Shown here in pieces: positions 8,358 to 16,637 of a DNA stretch of 64,000 nt. Location of the stretch: NCBI GenBank assembly GCA_021781965.1, contig JAJXVU010000001.1, forward strand, positions 62,001 to 126,000, read 5' to 3'. The notes beneath the pieces were generated by a model, which saw only the letters and a list, made by a program, of their open reading frames with translations, was not told the origin of the DNA and made no database searches. The translations under genes were made by a program, and so were the position numbers. Positions within the stretch are counted from its first letter, which is position 1. Each line of letters opens with the position of its first letter. Origin of the DNA: Pseudomonadota bacterium. Lineage in GTDB: Bacteria > Pseudomonadota > Gammaproteobacteria > UBA1113.

Positions 8358-9500
8358 ATGGCACCACCACAAGGCGGACAAGGGCAAGGGCAAGACAATG
8401 GAATGGATCTCTTGTGGATCATCGTAGCCATTATAATCGGTTGTATATTGGTCTGGTATTTCTTTCATGTTGCAATCGTGGCGGTGATATTACAAATAAA
8501 ATTTTGGGAAGCAAGTTTCATAGGCTTATTTACCGTTAAAATAGTACCGCTAAAAAATGCCATCGCATATGCGGCGCCACAAAAGGTCACTTTTGGCCAA
8601 CTGACTGCTGTGGCTGCGGAAGTAGGGCGTTATTTACGTTATCCTTTTGGGGTTATTCTTATTTTATTGGCCATACGGGTTTATCGTGCCAGTGCCGGGA
8701 CACGGTTTTGTTCAATTTTTAATATGAAATCTTTATTAAAGCAAGAATTAGACAATTGGCCTTATGCCAATGTGGTTTTTGGCTTAGATTTAGTTAAGCA
8801 AGATATTCAAAAAGGTCCCTGGGCAATGGCTCTAACGGCTATGCAGTTTTCTAAAAAATATAAGTTGTTAGATGTAGAGAAGAAGCAGATGGGGGCAACT
8901 GGTTTATCGCGTGAAATGGGTTATGAAGCTAAGGTAAATAAGTATCGTGCGCACAAAATCTTTGTGAAACAATTAGGCGAATTGTGGCGTTCGCCAGAAG
9001 AATTGACGCCACAGCGTCGCGTTTTATTTGTTATTTTTGCGGCTAAAGCAATGGGAGATAGGGATGTGGCCAACAAATTATTGCGACAACTTGCCATTTC
9101 TGCTAGAGATCCCCAGCTTAATTTTACAGGTGCAGACGCGTTATTAACAAAGTACAAAGACAATAAAGTAGTAAAAGAGATTATAGCGCGTCACGCCTTT
9201 GAATATGGCGTATTAGCTGCTATGTTAGAATTGGCACGCAGCGATGGGGTATTGGCATCGGCTGAATTTTTATGGTTAAAACCACGCGATAGAGTCTTGT
9301 GGTATGTATTGAATTCGGTAGGCAGGCAAACGGTGTTTCCAGAAGTAGCTGGGATCTTTGCTCATTTTTATGCGGAAAGAGTTATAGGCTATCGTTTGAT
9401 GTCGCCTATGGTTGAAGAGGCGGTAATCAGTTTAGAAGATGCAATCGATGAATTGGTTTATGTTCCGGATCAAAATAAGGAATTGAACAGTGATCGTTAG
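8358..9500 (+). CDS. icmP: Dot/Icm coupling-complex protein IcmP/DotM
   Basis: 380 residues, like Legionella DotM (~376). A Gly/Gln-rich start is followed by membrane segments (about 17-45 and 90-107) and a cytosolic domain. DotM is part of the type IV coupling complex with DotL and carries a basic patch that receives Glu-rich effector signals. A GAGG inside the end of icmQ precedes the ATG. The last residues (NKELNSDR) are encoded inside the first unit of a 39-bp tandem repeat, so the native C-terminus may have been altered. Confidence 0.93.
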   Translation: MAPPQGGQGQGQDNGMDLLWIIVAIIIGCILVWYFFHVAIVAVILQIKFWEASFIGLFTVKIVPLKNAIAYAAPQKVTFGQLTAVAAEVGRYLRYPFGVILILLAIRVYRASAGTRFCSIFNMKSLLKQELDNWPYANVVFGLDLVKQDIQKGPWAMALTAMQFSKKYKLLDVEKKQMGATGLSREMGYEAKVNKYRAHKIFVKQLGELWRSPEELTPQRRVLFVIFAAKAMGDRDVANKLLRQLAISARDPQLNFTGADALLTKYKDNKVVKEIIARHAFEYGVLAAMLELARSDGVLASAEFLWLKPRDRVLWYVLNSVGRQTVFPEVAGIFAHFYAERVIGYRLMSPMVEEAVISLEDAIDELVYVPDQNKELNSDR

Positions 9501-9551
9501 GGAGCAGATAACAATAAGGAACCGAGCCGTGACCATTAGGGAGCGGATAGC
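9474..9551 (+). repeat. Tandem 39-bp duplication across the icmP stop
   Basis: Units 9474-9512 and 9513-9551 align without gaps over 39 bases (AATAAGGAA...GGAGC(A/G)GATA(A/G)C) with about eight differences. Unit 2 carries the ACCGAGCCG...GTTAGGGAGCGG-type core seen in palindromes at 18113, 43697, 48316 and 50331. Unit 1 contains the icmP stop codon. Confidence 0.8.
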
Positions 9552-9565
9552 TTTAGGAGTAAATT

Positions 9566-11938
9566 ATGGTTAGAAAAGCCCCTACACAGCGGGGACTAGA
9601 CAGTCACCAGGAACAAGATTCCGGTCTACTCATACGCGATACGCGTACCTTAGGGCAACGCATTCAAGATTTTCTTTCACAACCAGAAAGCGTTGCTGCT
9701 AGCCTGATATTTTGTGTCATTATTGGTTTTATTTTTCCAGCGTATGTAGATGTTTTATTTATTGCCGGCCTTTGCATTTACTGGTACCAACGCACGCGCA
9801 AAGTTACTTTGCCATTCCGCTTGCCACAAGTTTCTAAGCAAATCGATTATGGTGATTTAAAGCCAGGGTCTAAAGAATATAATCGTGCTCGAGGCATTGC
9901 TTTTTTAGGTAATGATCGCAAAACCAATGAGGAACTGTGGTTTTCTAACGATGATTTGCGTACACACGTACTTATTTTCGGCTCAACCGGTAGTGGTAAA
10001 ACAGAAGCTCTGGTTTCAATTGCTTATAATGCGTTAGTGTATGGTAGCGGTTTTATTTACGTCGATGGTAAGGGTGATAACTCTTTATTTGCTAAGATAT
10101 TTTCTATGGCGCGTTCTATGGGGCGTGAAGACGATCTGCTGATCATTAACTTCATGACTGGCGCACGCGATATTGTAGGTCGTCAAGAGAAAAAGATTTC
10201 CAATACCTTGAACCCTTTTTCAAACGGTTCGTCTAGCATGTTATCGCAATTGGTGGTGAGTATGATGGATTCCGCATCGGCTTCGCCCGATGGGGATATG
10301 TGGAAAGGGCGCGCTATTTCGTTCGTCGAAGCCTTGATGAAAATCTTGGTGTATATGCGTGATCAAGGACACATACTGTTGGATGCGCATACCACACGGC
10401 TATACTTTTCTTTGGAAAAATTAGAAAGTATCGTTGTAGACAAACTATTTCCGCGTGAACATCAGGAACCCGTGCCTTTGCATAATGTGCCTGAGGTGGT
10501 GATGCAGCCTATTTCGCATTACTTAGACAACTTGCCCGGTTACGATAAAAGCAAAAAAGGTAAGCAAGTGTCACAAGTATTAGAACAGCATGGGTTTATT
10601 ACCATGCAGTTAACGCGGGTGTTTACTTCCTTAGCGGATACCTATGGCCATATTCTGCGCGTTAAATTGGCTGAAGTGGATCTCAAAGACGTGGTGTTAA
10701 ATAGACGTATTTTAGTGGTGTTATTACCTGCGTTGGAAAAAGCTCCTGATGAATTGGCTAATTTAGGAAAGGTCATTATTTCCACCTTAAAGGCAATGAT
10801 GTCGGCTGGTCTGGGCAGTGAAGTAGAAGGCAGCTATAGGGAATTGATTACCAGAAAACCCACCAATGCTACTACTCCTTTCATGTGTATTTTGGATGAA
10901 TATGGGTATTACGCCATTGAAGGCTTTGCTGTGGTACCCGCACAGGCGCGTTCATTAGGCTTTTCCGCTATTTTTGCTGGGCAAGATTTGCCAGCATTCC
11001 AAAAAGCGTCTAAAGAAGAAGCGGCTTCTATTGGCGCTAATACCAACATTAAAATTTGTATGAAATTAGAAGACCCTACTGAAACCTGGGAATTTTTCTC
11101 AAAAACAGCGGGCGAATCTTATGTGACTAAAGTGGATACTTTCCAAACCAATTCCAGTAGCATGATGAATAATTACATGGATACGCGTAGTTCTTCGGCA
11201 GAAAAAAGACAACGTATTGATCTCTTGGATTTAAAAGAGCAGCGCGAAGGCGAAGCGCATATTTTCTTTAAATCGCGTATTGTGCGCGCACAAATGTTTT
11301 ATGCAGGTCCGCCACCTATCGAAGAAATGCGTTTAAATCATTTCTTACGCGTAGAAGCACCACCCACAAAAGTGCTAGTAGAACTTGAGCAACGAGAAAA
11401 GCATTTTAATGAAGCGGTGTTGCAAGTGGATACTATTTTTGCTACGACGAATGTTCCGATAGATGAAGATCTACAATTGATCACTAAAGTGATGAGTGAT
11501 GCAGAGAGCTATACTGCTATAGAAGCCGCTGTGATGGCTTTACAATCATTCCAACAAAAGAATGCTCCACCTGTGGTAGAAGAAGATTTGGACGATATGC
11601 CATTTAATCAAATGAATCTTTTTACACCATTTCGTTTAACCGATCCTTTAGTGCCTATGCTCATGGGTGAACAATTTGAAGCTTTTTCAAAACCCATCGT
11701 GTCTAGAAATGAAGTCAAAGCTTGCATAGAACGTCTAGAGCGTCTATTGGGTAAAACAGGTCGGCATGCGGCTAATATCTCCAATGAATTATTAGATGAT
11801 ATGATTTCAGCGACATTTTACCCACCCGATAATGTGCCTTATCAAGAAGGTAGCGAAATGGCTACTTTTGTGCGTGAATTGTCTGAAAAAATACAGGCTA
11901 AAGTAAAAGCCGAGGCGGGGGTCACTGAGGGTGAATGA
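9566..11938 (+). CDS. icmO: Dot/Icm type IV coupling protein ATPase IcmO/DotL
   Basis: 790 residues (family ~780). Two N-terminal membrane helices (about 44-75) precede a VirD4/FtsK-like ATPase with Walker A GSTGSGKTEA near residue 143 and Walker B FMCILDEYGYY near residue 440. The C-terminal part (about 650-790) corresponds to the segment that in Legionella binds DotN, IcmSW and LvgA. It is the inner-membrane motor and receptor for effectors. It starts after the 39-bp repeats with an AGGAG ribosome site and overlaps epmA by eight bases. Confidence 0.96.
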   Translation: MVRKAPTQRGLDSHQEQDSGLLIRDTRTLGQRIQDFLSQPESVAASLIFCVIIGFIFPAYVDVLFIAGLCIYWYQRTRKVTLPFRLPQVSKQIDYGDLKPGSKEYNRARGIAFLGNDRKTNEELWFSNDDLRTHVLIFGSTGSGKTEALVSIAYNALVYGSGFIYVDGKGDNSLFAKIFSMARSMGREDDLLIINFMTGARDIVGRQEKKISNTLNPFSNGSSSMLSQLVVSMMDSASASPDGDMWKGRAISFVEALMKILVYMRDQGHILLDAHTTRLYFSLEKLESIVVDKLFPREHQEPVPLHNVPEVVMQPISHYLDNLPGYDKSKKGKQVSQVLEQHGFITMQLTRVFTSLADTYGHILRVKLAEVDLKDVVLNRRILVVLLPALEKAPDELANLGKVIISTLKAMMSAGLGSEVEGSYRELITRKPTNATTPFMCILDEYGYYAIEGFAVVPAQARSLGFSAIFAGQDLPAFQKASKEEAASIGANTNIKICMKLEDPTETWEFFSKTAGESYVTKVDTFQTNSSSMMNNYMDTRSSSAEKRQRIDLLDLKEQREGEAHIFFKSRIVRAQMFYAGPPPIEEMRLNHFLRVEAPPTKVLVELEQREKHFNEAVLQVDTIFATTNVPIDEDLQLITKVMSDAESYTAIEAAVMALQSFQQKNAPPVVEEDLDDMPFNQMNLFTPFRLTDPLVPMLMGEQFEAFSKPIVSRNEVKACIERLERLLGKTGRHAANISNELLDDMISATFYPPDNVPYQEGSEMATFVRELSEKIQAKVKAEAGVTEGE

Positions 11939-12902
11939 TTCCTGGCGCAGTGATGCTGCGGTCAAATTATTAAAACAACGGGCTCAGGCTTTAAAGCGTA
12001 TACGTGATTTTTTTGAACATAGGGGCGTATTGGAAGTTGAAACGCCGTTATTGTGCCATTATGGCTCTAGTGATCCTTTTATAAAATCATGGCGAGCTTA
12101 TGTGGATGGATCTCCGGCAAACAAAGATTGTTATTTACAAACCTCGCCTGAATATGCCATGAAGCGGTTATTGGCAAGTGGTAGCGGATCTATTTATCAA
12201 ATGGGCAAGGCTTTTCGCGGTGATGAACAAGGGCGTTATCATAATCCTGAATTTACCTTATTAGAATGGTATAGGGTAGATTGGACTTATCAGCAATTAA
12301 TGGCTGAAGTGGCCGAATTGATACAACAATTTTTGCCAGCTGCCTCTATCACACAGTATAGTTATAGGCAGTTGTTCTTAGACTATCTGTCACTCGATCC
12401 CTGGCAAGTGACTGCACATGAATTGCAACAGAGTGCTATAGCACATGGGGTGAGCGTCCCCGATACGGTGGATGTCAATGATAAGGACATGTGGTTGATG
12501 TGGCTAATGGCTACTGTTATAGAACCACAATGGCGCGGGAAAGGGTTAGTTTTTGTTTATGATTATCCCTCGAGCCAGGCTATATTGGCGGCCTTGGCTG
12601 AAACAGAATATGGTACAGTGGCTAAGCGTTTTGAAGTGTATATTGATGGCATAGAATTGGCCAATGGTTTTCAAGAATTGCAAGATGCCGAAATGCAGCG
12701 GGCACGGTTTGTAGCCGATAATGAAAAAAGGCGGTGTTTGGGTTTGCCTGAAGTGATTATAGATGAATATTTGTTAGCCGCTCTAGCGGCTGGGTTGCCT
12801 GCCTGCGCAGGCGTTGCATTGGGAATAGATAGATTGTTATTATCTGCATTTGGTCAAGAGACGTTATCACAAATTATAGCGTTTTCATTTGCAAAAATAT
12901 AA
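11931..12902 (+). CDS. epmA: EF-P lysine ligase EpmA
   Basis: 323 residues, like E. coli EpmA (325). It resembles the catalytic core of class II lysyl-tRNA synthetase without the anticodon-binding domain. Motif 2 is visible in RGDEQGRYHNPEFTLLEWYR, and motif 3 in GVALGIDRLLL near the C-terminus. It attaches beta-lysine to elongation factor P; partners epmB and efp are not in the window. The start is a GTG inside the end of icmO, so it is translated as the last gene of, or coupled to, the icm run. Confidence 0.93.
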   Translation: MNDSWRSDAAVKLLKQRAQALKRIRDFFEHRGVLEVETPLLCHYGSSDPFIKSWRAYVDGSPANKDCYLQTSPEYAMKRLLASGSGSIYQMGKAFRGDEQGRYHNPEFTLLEWYRVDWTYQQLMAEVAELIQQFLPAASITQYSYRQLFLDYLSLDPWQVTAHELQQSAIAHGVSVPDTVDVNDKDMWLMWLMATVIEPQWRGKGLVFVYDYPSSQAILAALAETEYGTVAKRFEVYIDGIELANGFQELQDAEMQRARFVADNEKRRCLGLPEVIIDEYLLAALAAGLPACAGVALGIDRLLLSAFGQETLSQIIAFSFAKI

Positions 12903-12913
12903 GGAGATTAAGA

Positions 12914-13252
12914 ATGGCTAAGAACTACAAAGAAATCACCAGTGAGTTGTTGCCTTTTGTCACGCAGCTACATAAAGACTTACCCGGCGTTATGCAGGCT
13001 TTTTCTGGTATGGGGAAAGCGGCTACTGAAGATAAGGCTTTAGATAAGAAAACTAAAGAATTAATTGCTATTGCTTTGGCCGTAGCCAATCATTGTGAAG
13101 GCTGTATTGGTTTTCATGTACAAACCTTAGTAAAGTTGGGCGTGAGCCGCGAAGCCTTGGTTGAAGCTTTGGGTATGGCCATTTACATGGGTGGTGGGCC
13201 TTCTGTCATGTATGCTGCCGAAGCTTTGCGCGCATTTGCGGATCTTTCATAA
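12914..13252 (+). CDS. AhpD/carboxymuconolactone decarboxylase-like protein
   Basis: 112 residues, all helical, with the AhpD-type signature NHCEGCIGFH (CxxC plus nearby His) and the following VKLGVSREALVEAL helix. Members are small alkylhydroperoxidase-like oxidoreductases or decarboxylases. The CxxC-His set favours a thiol redox role. AAGGAG lies 8 bases before the ATG. It follows epmA by 11 bases, so co-transcription is likely. The substrate is unknown. Confidence 0.85.
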   Translation: MAKNYKEITSELLPFVTQLHKDLPGVMQAFSGMGKAATEDKALDKKTKELIAIALAVANHCEGCIGFHVQTLVKLGVSREALVEALGMAIYMGGGPSVMYAAEALRAFADLS

Positions 13253-13273
13253 TACAAAGGGAATTGGGGTAAA

Positions 13274-14251
13274 ATGCTGATAAGGATATCCCTGCGTCGC
13301 CTTAAAAGCATTACTGCGTTTGGCGCCTTGTTATTGCTATTGTCCTGTAGTGGGGAAAACCCCCATTACTTAGGCTATATAGAAGCATACTTAATTTATA
13401 TTGCACCGCCCGTGTCGGGGCAGTTGTTCGATTTAGATGTGGCTCGTGGCGACCCTGTAAAAATAGATCAAAAGCTTTATCAACTGGATCCAGAACCCGA
13501 ACGTTCTAATTTGAGTCAAGCGCAATATACTCTGGCTGCTGAGCAAGAAACTTTGTCTGACTTAGAAAATGGGCAACGTAATACTATCTTAGACGCAATA
13601 CGTGCCAATGTATTAGCAGCCCAAGCGCAATTGGCATTGTCCAAAATCACCTTAGATCGATATCAGCGCTTGTATGATAAAAACGTCGTGAGTAAAGCTG
13701 ATTTAGATAATGCAGAAGCGGATTATTCTACGAAATTACAAGAAGTCAAACAGTTACAATCCAATCTTGCTGAAGCCGAATTGGGTGCGCGTCAGCATCT
13801 GATTCAAGCACAAACACAAAAAGTTAATGCCGCCGATGCGGCGATGAAAGCCGCTGCCTGGCAGTTATCACAAAAAACGGGTCTGGCCAGCGATGATGGC
13901 ATTATTTTTGATACTTTCTTTAGACCTGGCGAATTTATCGGCGCAGGCCAACCCGTATTAGCGATTTTAAGCCCTAAAGAAATACGCGTTTTATTTTATG
14001 TGCCAGAACCCAATTATAGCCATATCAAATTAGGGCAAACTGTATGGTTTATAGTGGATGGTGCAAAGACGGCCAAAGCCGTTAAGGTGAGCTTTATCTC
14101 TAAAGAAGCAGAATATACGCCACCTGTGATATACAGTGAGGAATCTAAATCAAAACTAGTCTATAGGATAGAAGCACAATTGCCCCCAGATATAGCCTTA
14201 AAATTTCATCCTGGTAGCCCCGTTACGGTGTATTTAAAGGATCCTAAATGA
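13274..14251 (+). CDS. HlyD-family membrane fusion lipoprotein (ABC efflux)
   Basis: 325 residues with a signal sequence and a likely lipobox (LLLSCS). The order is biotinyl-lipoyl-like half (VSGQLFDLDVARGDPVKIDQ), coiled-coil hairpin with Gln/Ala-rich repeats (about 80-190), second lipoyl half and beta-barrel (FRPGEFIGAGQPVLAI ... KLGQTVWFIVDG). It should bridge the inner-membrane ABC exporter encoded just downstream to an outer-membrane channel. The stop overlaps the next start (ATGA). Resembles the YhiI/YbhG type; the substrate is not known. Confidence 0.88.
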   Translation: MLIRISLRRLKSITAFGALLLLLSCSGENPHYLGYIEAYLIYIAPPVSGQLFDLDVARGDPVKIDQKLYQLDPEPERSNLSQAQYTLAAEQETLSDLENGQRNTILDAIRANVLAAQAQLALSKITLDRYQRLYDKNVVSKADLDNAEADYSTKLQEVKQLQSNLAEAELGARQHLIQAQTQKVNAADAAMKAAAWQLSQKTGLASDDGIIFDTFFRPGEFIGAGQPVLAILSPKEIRVLFYVPEPNYSHIKLGQTVWFIVDGAKTAKAVKVSFISKEAEYTPPVIYSEESKSKLVYRIEAQLPPDIALKFHPGSPVTVYLKDPK

Positions 14252-15183
14252 TTAATCAGCAATTGGTGATTGACGTTCAAGGTCTTACTAAAAAATTTGG
14301 TAATGCTACGGTGGTCAATGGCATTAATTTGCAAGTTAAAAAAGGTGCCGTATTTGGCTTTTTAGGTCCCAATGGCAGCGGGAAAACCACTACTATTCGT
14401 ATGTTATGTGGCTTACTCACCCCGGATGGCGGTTCTGGCCAATGTTTGGGATTGAATGTCATTACTCAGTCGCGCGAGATTAAAAAACAATGTGGTTATA
14501 TGACACAAAAATTTAGTTTATATGGTGATCTGACTATAGAAGAAAATTTAGATTTTGTGGCCATGGTGTATGGCTTGGATCAGCGCAAGGAACGTATACA
14601 GCAGGCGTTAATGGATTTAGGCTTATATGAACGGCGTAAACAATTGGTAGAAACATTATCGGGTGGTTGGAAGCAACGGGTGGCTTTATCTTGCGCTCTT
14701 TTACACAAGCCTAAATTGTTATTATTGGATGAGCCCACGGCGGGGGTGGATCCCAAAGCCAGACGGGAATTTTGGGATCACGTACATGATCTATCCTTAC
14801 AAGGAATCACCGCTTTAGTGGCCACACATTATATGGACGAAGCTGAACGGTGTACAGATCTAGCGTATATCGCTTATGGTACTATTTTGGCCCGAGGTAC
14901 ACCGCAACAGATTGTAAACGAAGCCAAATTATCCACTTGGCAAATTACGGGCAAAAATCTTCAAAGCCATATAACCACGTTACGAGAAATACCTTATTTG
15001 GAACAAGTGGGTAGTTTTGGTGATGCGCTGCATATCAGTGGTTATGATCACGATAAAATGGCCGAGGCGTTACAGCCTTTTGCGAAGCAGCATCAATTAC
15101 AATTAGAAGAAATCCCCTCTAGCTTAGAAGATGTATTTATTGCGTTGATTAAACCCGAATCTAAAGGACGCGCGCATGAATAG
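14248..15183 (+). CDS. ABC-2 exporter ATP-binding protein
   Basis: 311 residues with one nucleotide-binding domain: Walker A GPNGSGKTT (residues ~40-48), signature LSGGWKQRV, Walker B LLLLDEPTAGVD and the switch His in VATHYMDEAE. A short C-terminal domain follows. A Trp in the signature (SGGWKQ) is seen in the YbhF/drug-exporter group. It is translationally coupled to both neighbours and forms an HlyD-ATPase-permease exporter. Confidence 0.92.
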   Translation: MINQQLVIDVQGLTKKFGNATVVNGINLQVKKGAVFGFLGPNGSGKTTTIRMLCGLLTPDGGSGQCLGLNVITQSREIKKQCGYMTQKFSLYGDLTIEENLDFVAMVYGLDQRKERIQQALMDLGLYERRKQLVETLSGGWKQRVALSCALLHKPKLLLLDEPTAGVDPKARREFWDHVHDLSLQGITALVATHYMDEAERCTDLAYIAYGTILARGTPQQIVNEAKLSTWQITGKNLQSHITTLREIPYLEQVGSFGDALHISGYDHDKMAEALQPFAKQHQLQLEEIPSSLEDVFIALIKPESKGRAHE

Positions 15184-16327
15184 TAACATCCAATTTACCG
15201 ATTCTTTTTCACAACGCTTATGGGCTATGCTTAAAAAAGAATTTATTCATATGCGCCGCGATAAAGTCACCCTAGGGTTAATTCTGTGGATCCCCATCAT
15301 TCAGTTGATTATATTCGGTTATGCTATTAATACCAATCCTAGACATTTACCCACTGCTTTAGTATTGGGAGATAATAGTCCCTATGTGCGCTCTTTTGTA
15401 GCTGGCCTGCAAAATACAGACTATTTTCGTATTGTGTCTGTGGCGCAAAGCGAGCAAGAATCACAAAAACTATTACGTGAAAATAAGGTTTTATTTGTTT
15501 TTTCAATTCCACCTAACTTTACACGGGACTTTTTGCGTGGTGATAAACCCAATATTTTGGTTGAAGCGGATGCTACAGATGGTGTGGCGATTGGCCCTGC
15601 CATGCAAGCCTTGACGCAACTCTCGCAAACCGTGTTTGATCCTTTGTTGCTGGGTGGAACTCAGAAATTGCGTTATCAAGCGCCGAGTTTTGAAGTGATT
15701 GCCCATCCATTATATAACCCTGAGAATATTACCAGTTACAGCATTATTCCTGGATTATTAGGGGTTATTTTAACCATGTCGATGATCACGGTGACGGCGC
15801 AAGCGATTACGCGCGAAATTGAAAAAGGGACTATTGAAAACTTACTGGCTACACCAATCAAGCCTAAGGAAGTCATGTTGGGCAAAATGCTGCCTTATAT
15901 TCTATTGGGCTATGCGCAAATGATCACGGTTTTAGTCATGGCAAAGATACTCTTTCATGTGCCTATGTACGGTAGTATTTTCTTGTTATTTCTATGTATC
16001 TTTCCCTTTATTATTGCCAATTTATCCATGGGGTTGTTTTTCTCGACATTGGCGAATAATCAATTACAAGCCATGCAAATGACTTTTTTCTTTTTCTTGC
16101 CATCTCTTTTATTATCGGGGTTTATGTTTCCTTTTTATGGTATGCCGCAGTGGGCAACGTTTATAGGCGAAGGATTACCCTTGACCCATATGATACGCAT
16201 TATCCGTGGCATTTTGTTGAAAGGCAATGGGTTAGAACAAGTGTGGGTTGATACCTGGCCGATGCTGCTGTTTGCGTGCACCATGCTGGTATTTGCAATG
16301 AAACGTTATAGACAAACGCTGGATTGA
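15176..16327 (+). CDS. ABC-2 type exporter permease
   Basis: 383 residues. Topology is typical of YbhR/YbhS-like ABC-2 permeases: one N-terminal membrane helix (LILWIPIIQLIIFGYAI), a large periplasmic domain (about 60-185), then five helices. Between them lies the conserved cytosolic EIEKGTIENLLATPIKPKEV. Its start overlaps the ATPase gene by eight bases. With the HlyD lipoprotein it should form a drug or lipid exporter. Confidence 0.92.
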   Translation: MNSNIQFTDSFSQRLWAMLKKEFIHMRRDKVTLGLILWIPIIQLIIFGYAINTNPRHLPTALVLGDNSPYVRSFVAGLQNTDYFRIVSVAQSEQESQKLLRENKVLFVFSIPPNFTRDFLRGDKPNILVEADATDGVAIGPAMQALTQLSQTVFDPLLLGGTQKLRYQAPSFEVIAHPLYNPENITSYSIIPGLLGVILTMSMITVTAQAITREIEKGTIENLLATPIKPKEVMLGKMLPYILLGYAQMITVLVMAKILFHVPMYGSIFLLFLCIFPFIIANLSMGLFFSTLANNQLQAMQMTFFFFLPSLLLSGFMFPFYGMPQWATFIGEGLPLTHMIRIIRGILLKGNGLEQVWVDTWPMLLFACTMLVFAMKRYRQTLD

Positions 16328-16546
16328 TGTATTTTTATATTTCTTAGCTCAGTTATATCCAGGGTTCCACATTATAATTTCTAGCTGGCCGGGCCCAGTC
16401 ACCACCCGTCCATGGCTATTGTGCTTTGTCTCAAATTTTTCACATCCATTTATATTTATAGGGGTTTCTGCATTGAATATGTATTGAAGAATCCCCAAAA
16501 ATAAACTATACTACTTCTCATCCCCGCAACCCGAGGTTATACGCAC

Positions 16547-16564
16547 ATGAACAATATCTCTTAA
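16547..16564 (+). CDS. Leader peptide MNNIS upstream of the ABC-F gene
   Basis: Five codons with a GAGG ribosome site ten bases upstream (16533-16536). Its last codons and TAA stop lie inside the 5' strand of a stem that covers the ABC-F ribosome site. This is the arrangement of drug-inducible translational attenuators, where a ribosome stalled on the leader opens the stem. Confidence 0.6.
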   Translation: MNNIS

Positions 16565-16637
16565 ACAGCGTCTGTTATAGGCGCACCGTAAAAGCCACTA
16601 CGGCTTTAGGCCTAATAGTCTATATTTAAGAGGTATT
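16553..16637 (+). promoter_or_regulatory. Translational attenuator hairpin of the ABC-F gene
   Basis: Bases 16553-16565 (AATATCTCTTAAA) pair with 16625-16637 (TTTAAGAGGTATT) over 13 bp with a single G-U. The 3' strand contains the AAGAGG ribosome site and abuts the ABC-F start. Inside are a small hairpin AAAGCC/GGCTTT (16591-16607) and other short pairings that could form alternatives. The 310 bases from 16328 otherwise hold no gene. Confidence 0.65.
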
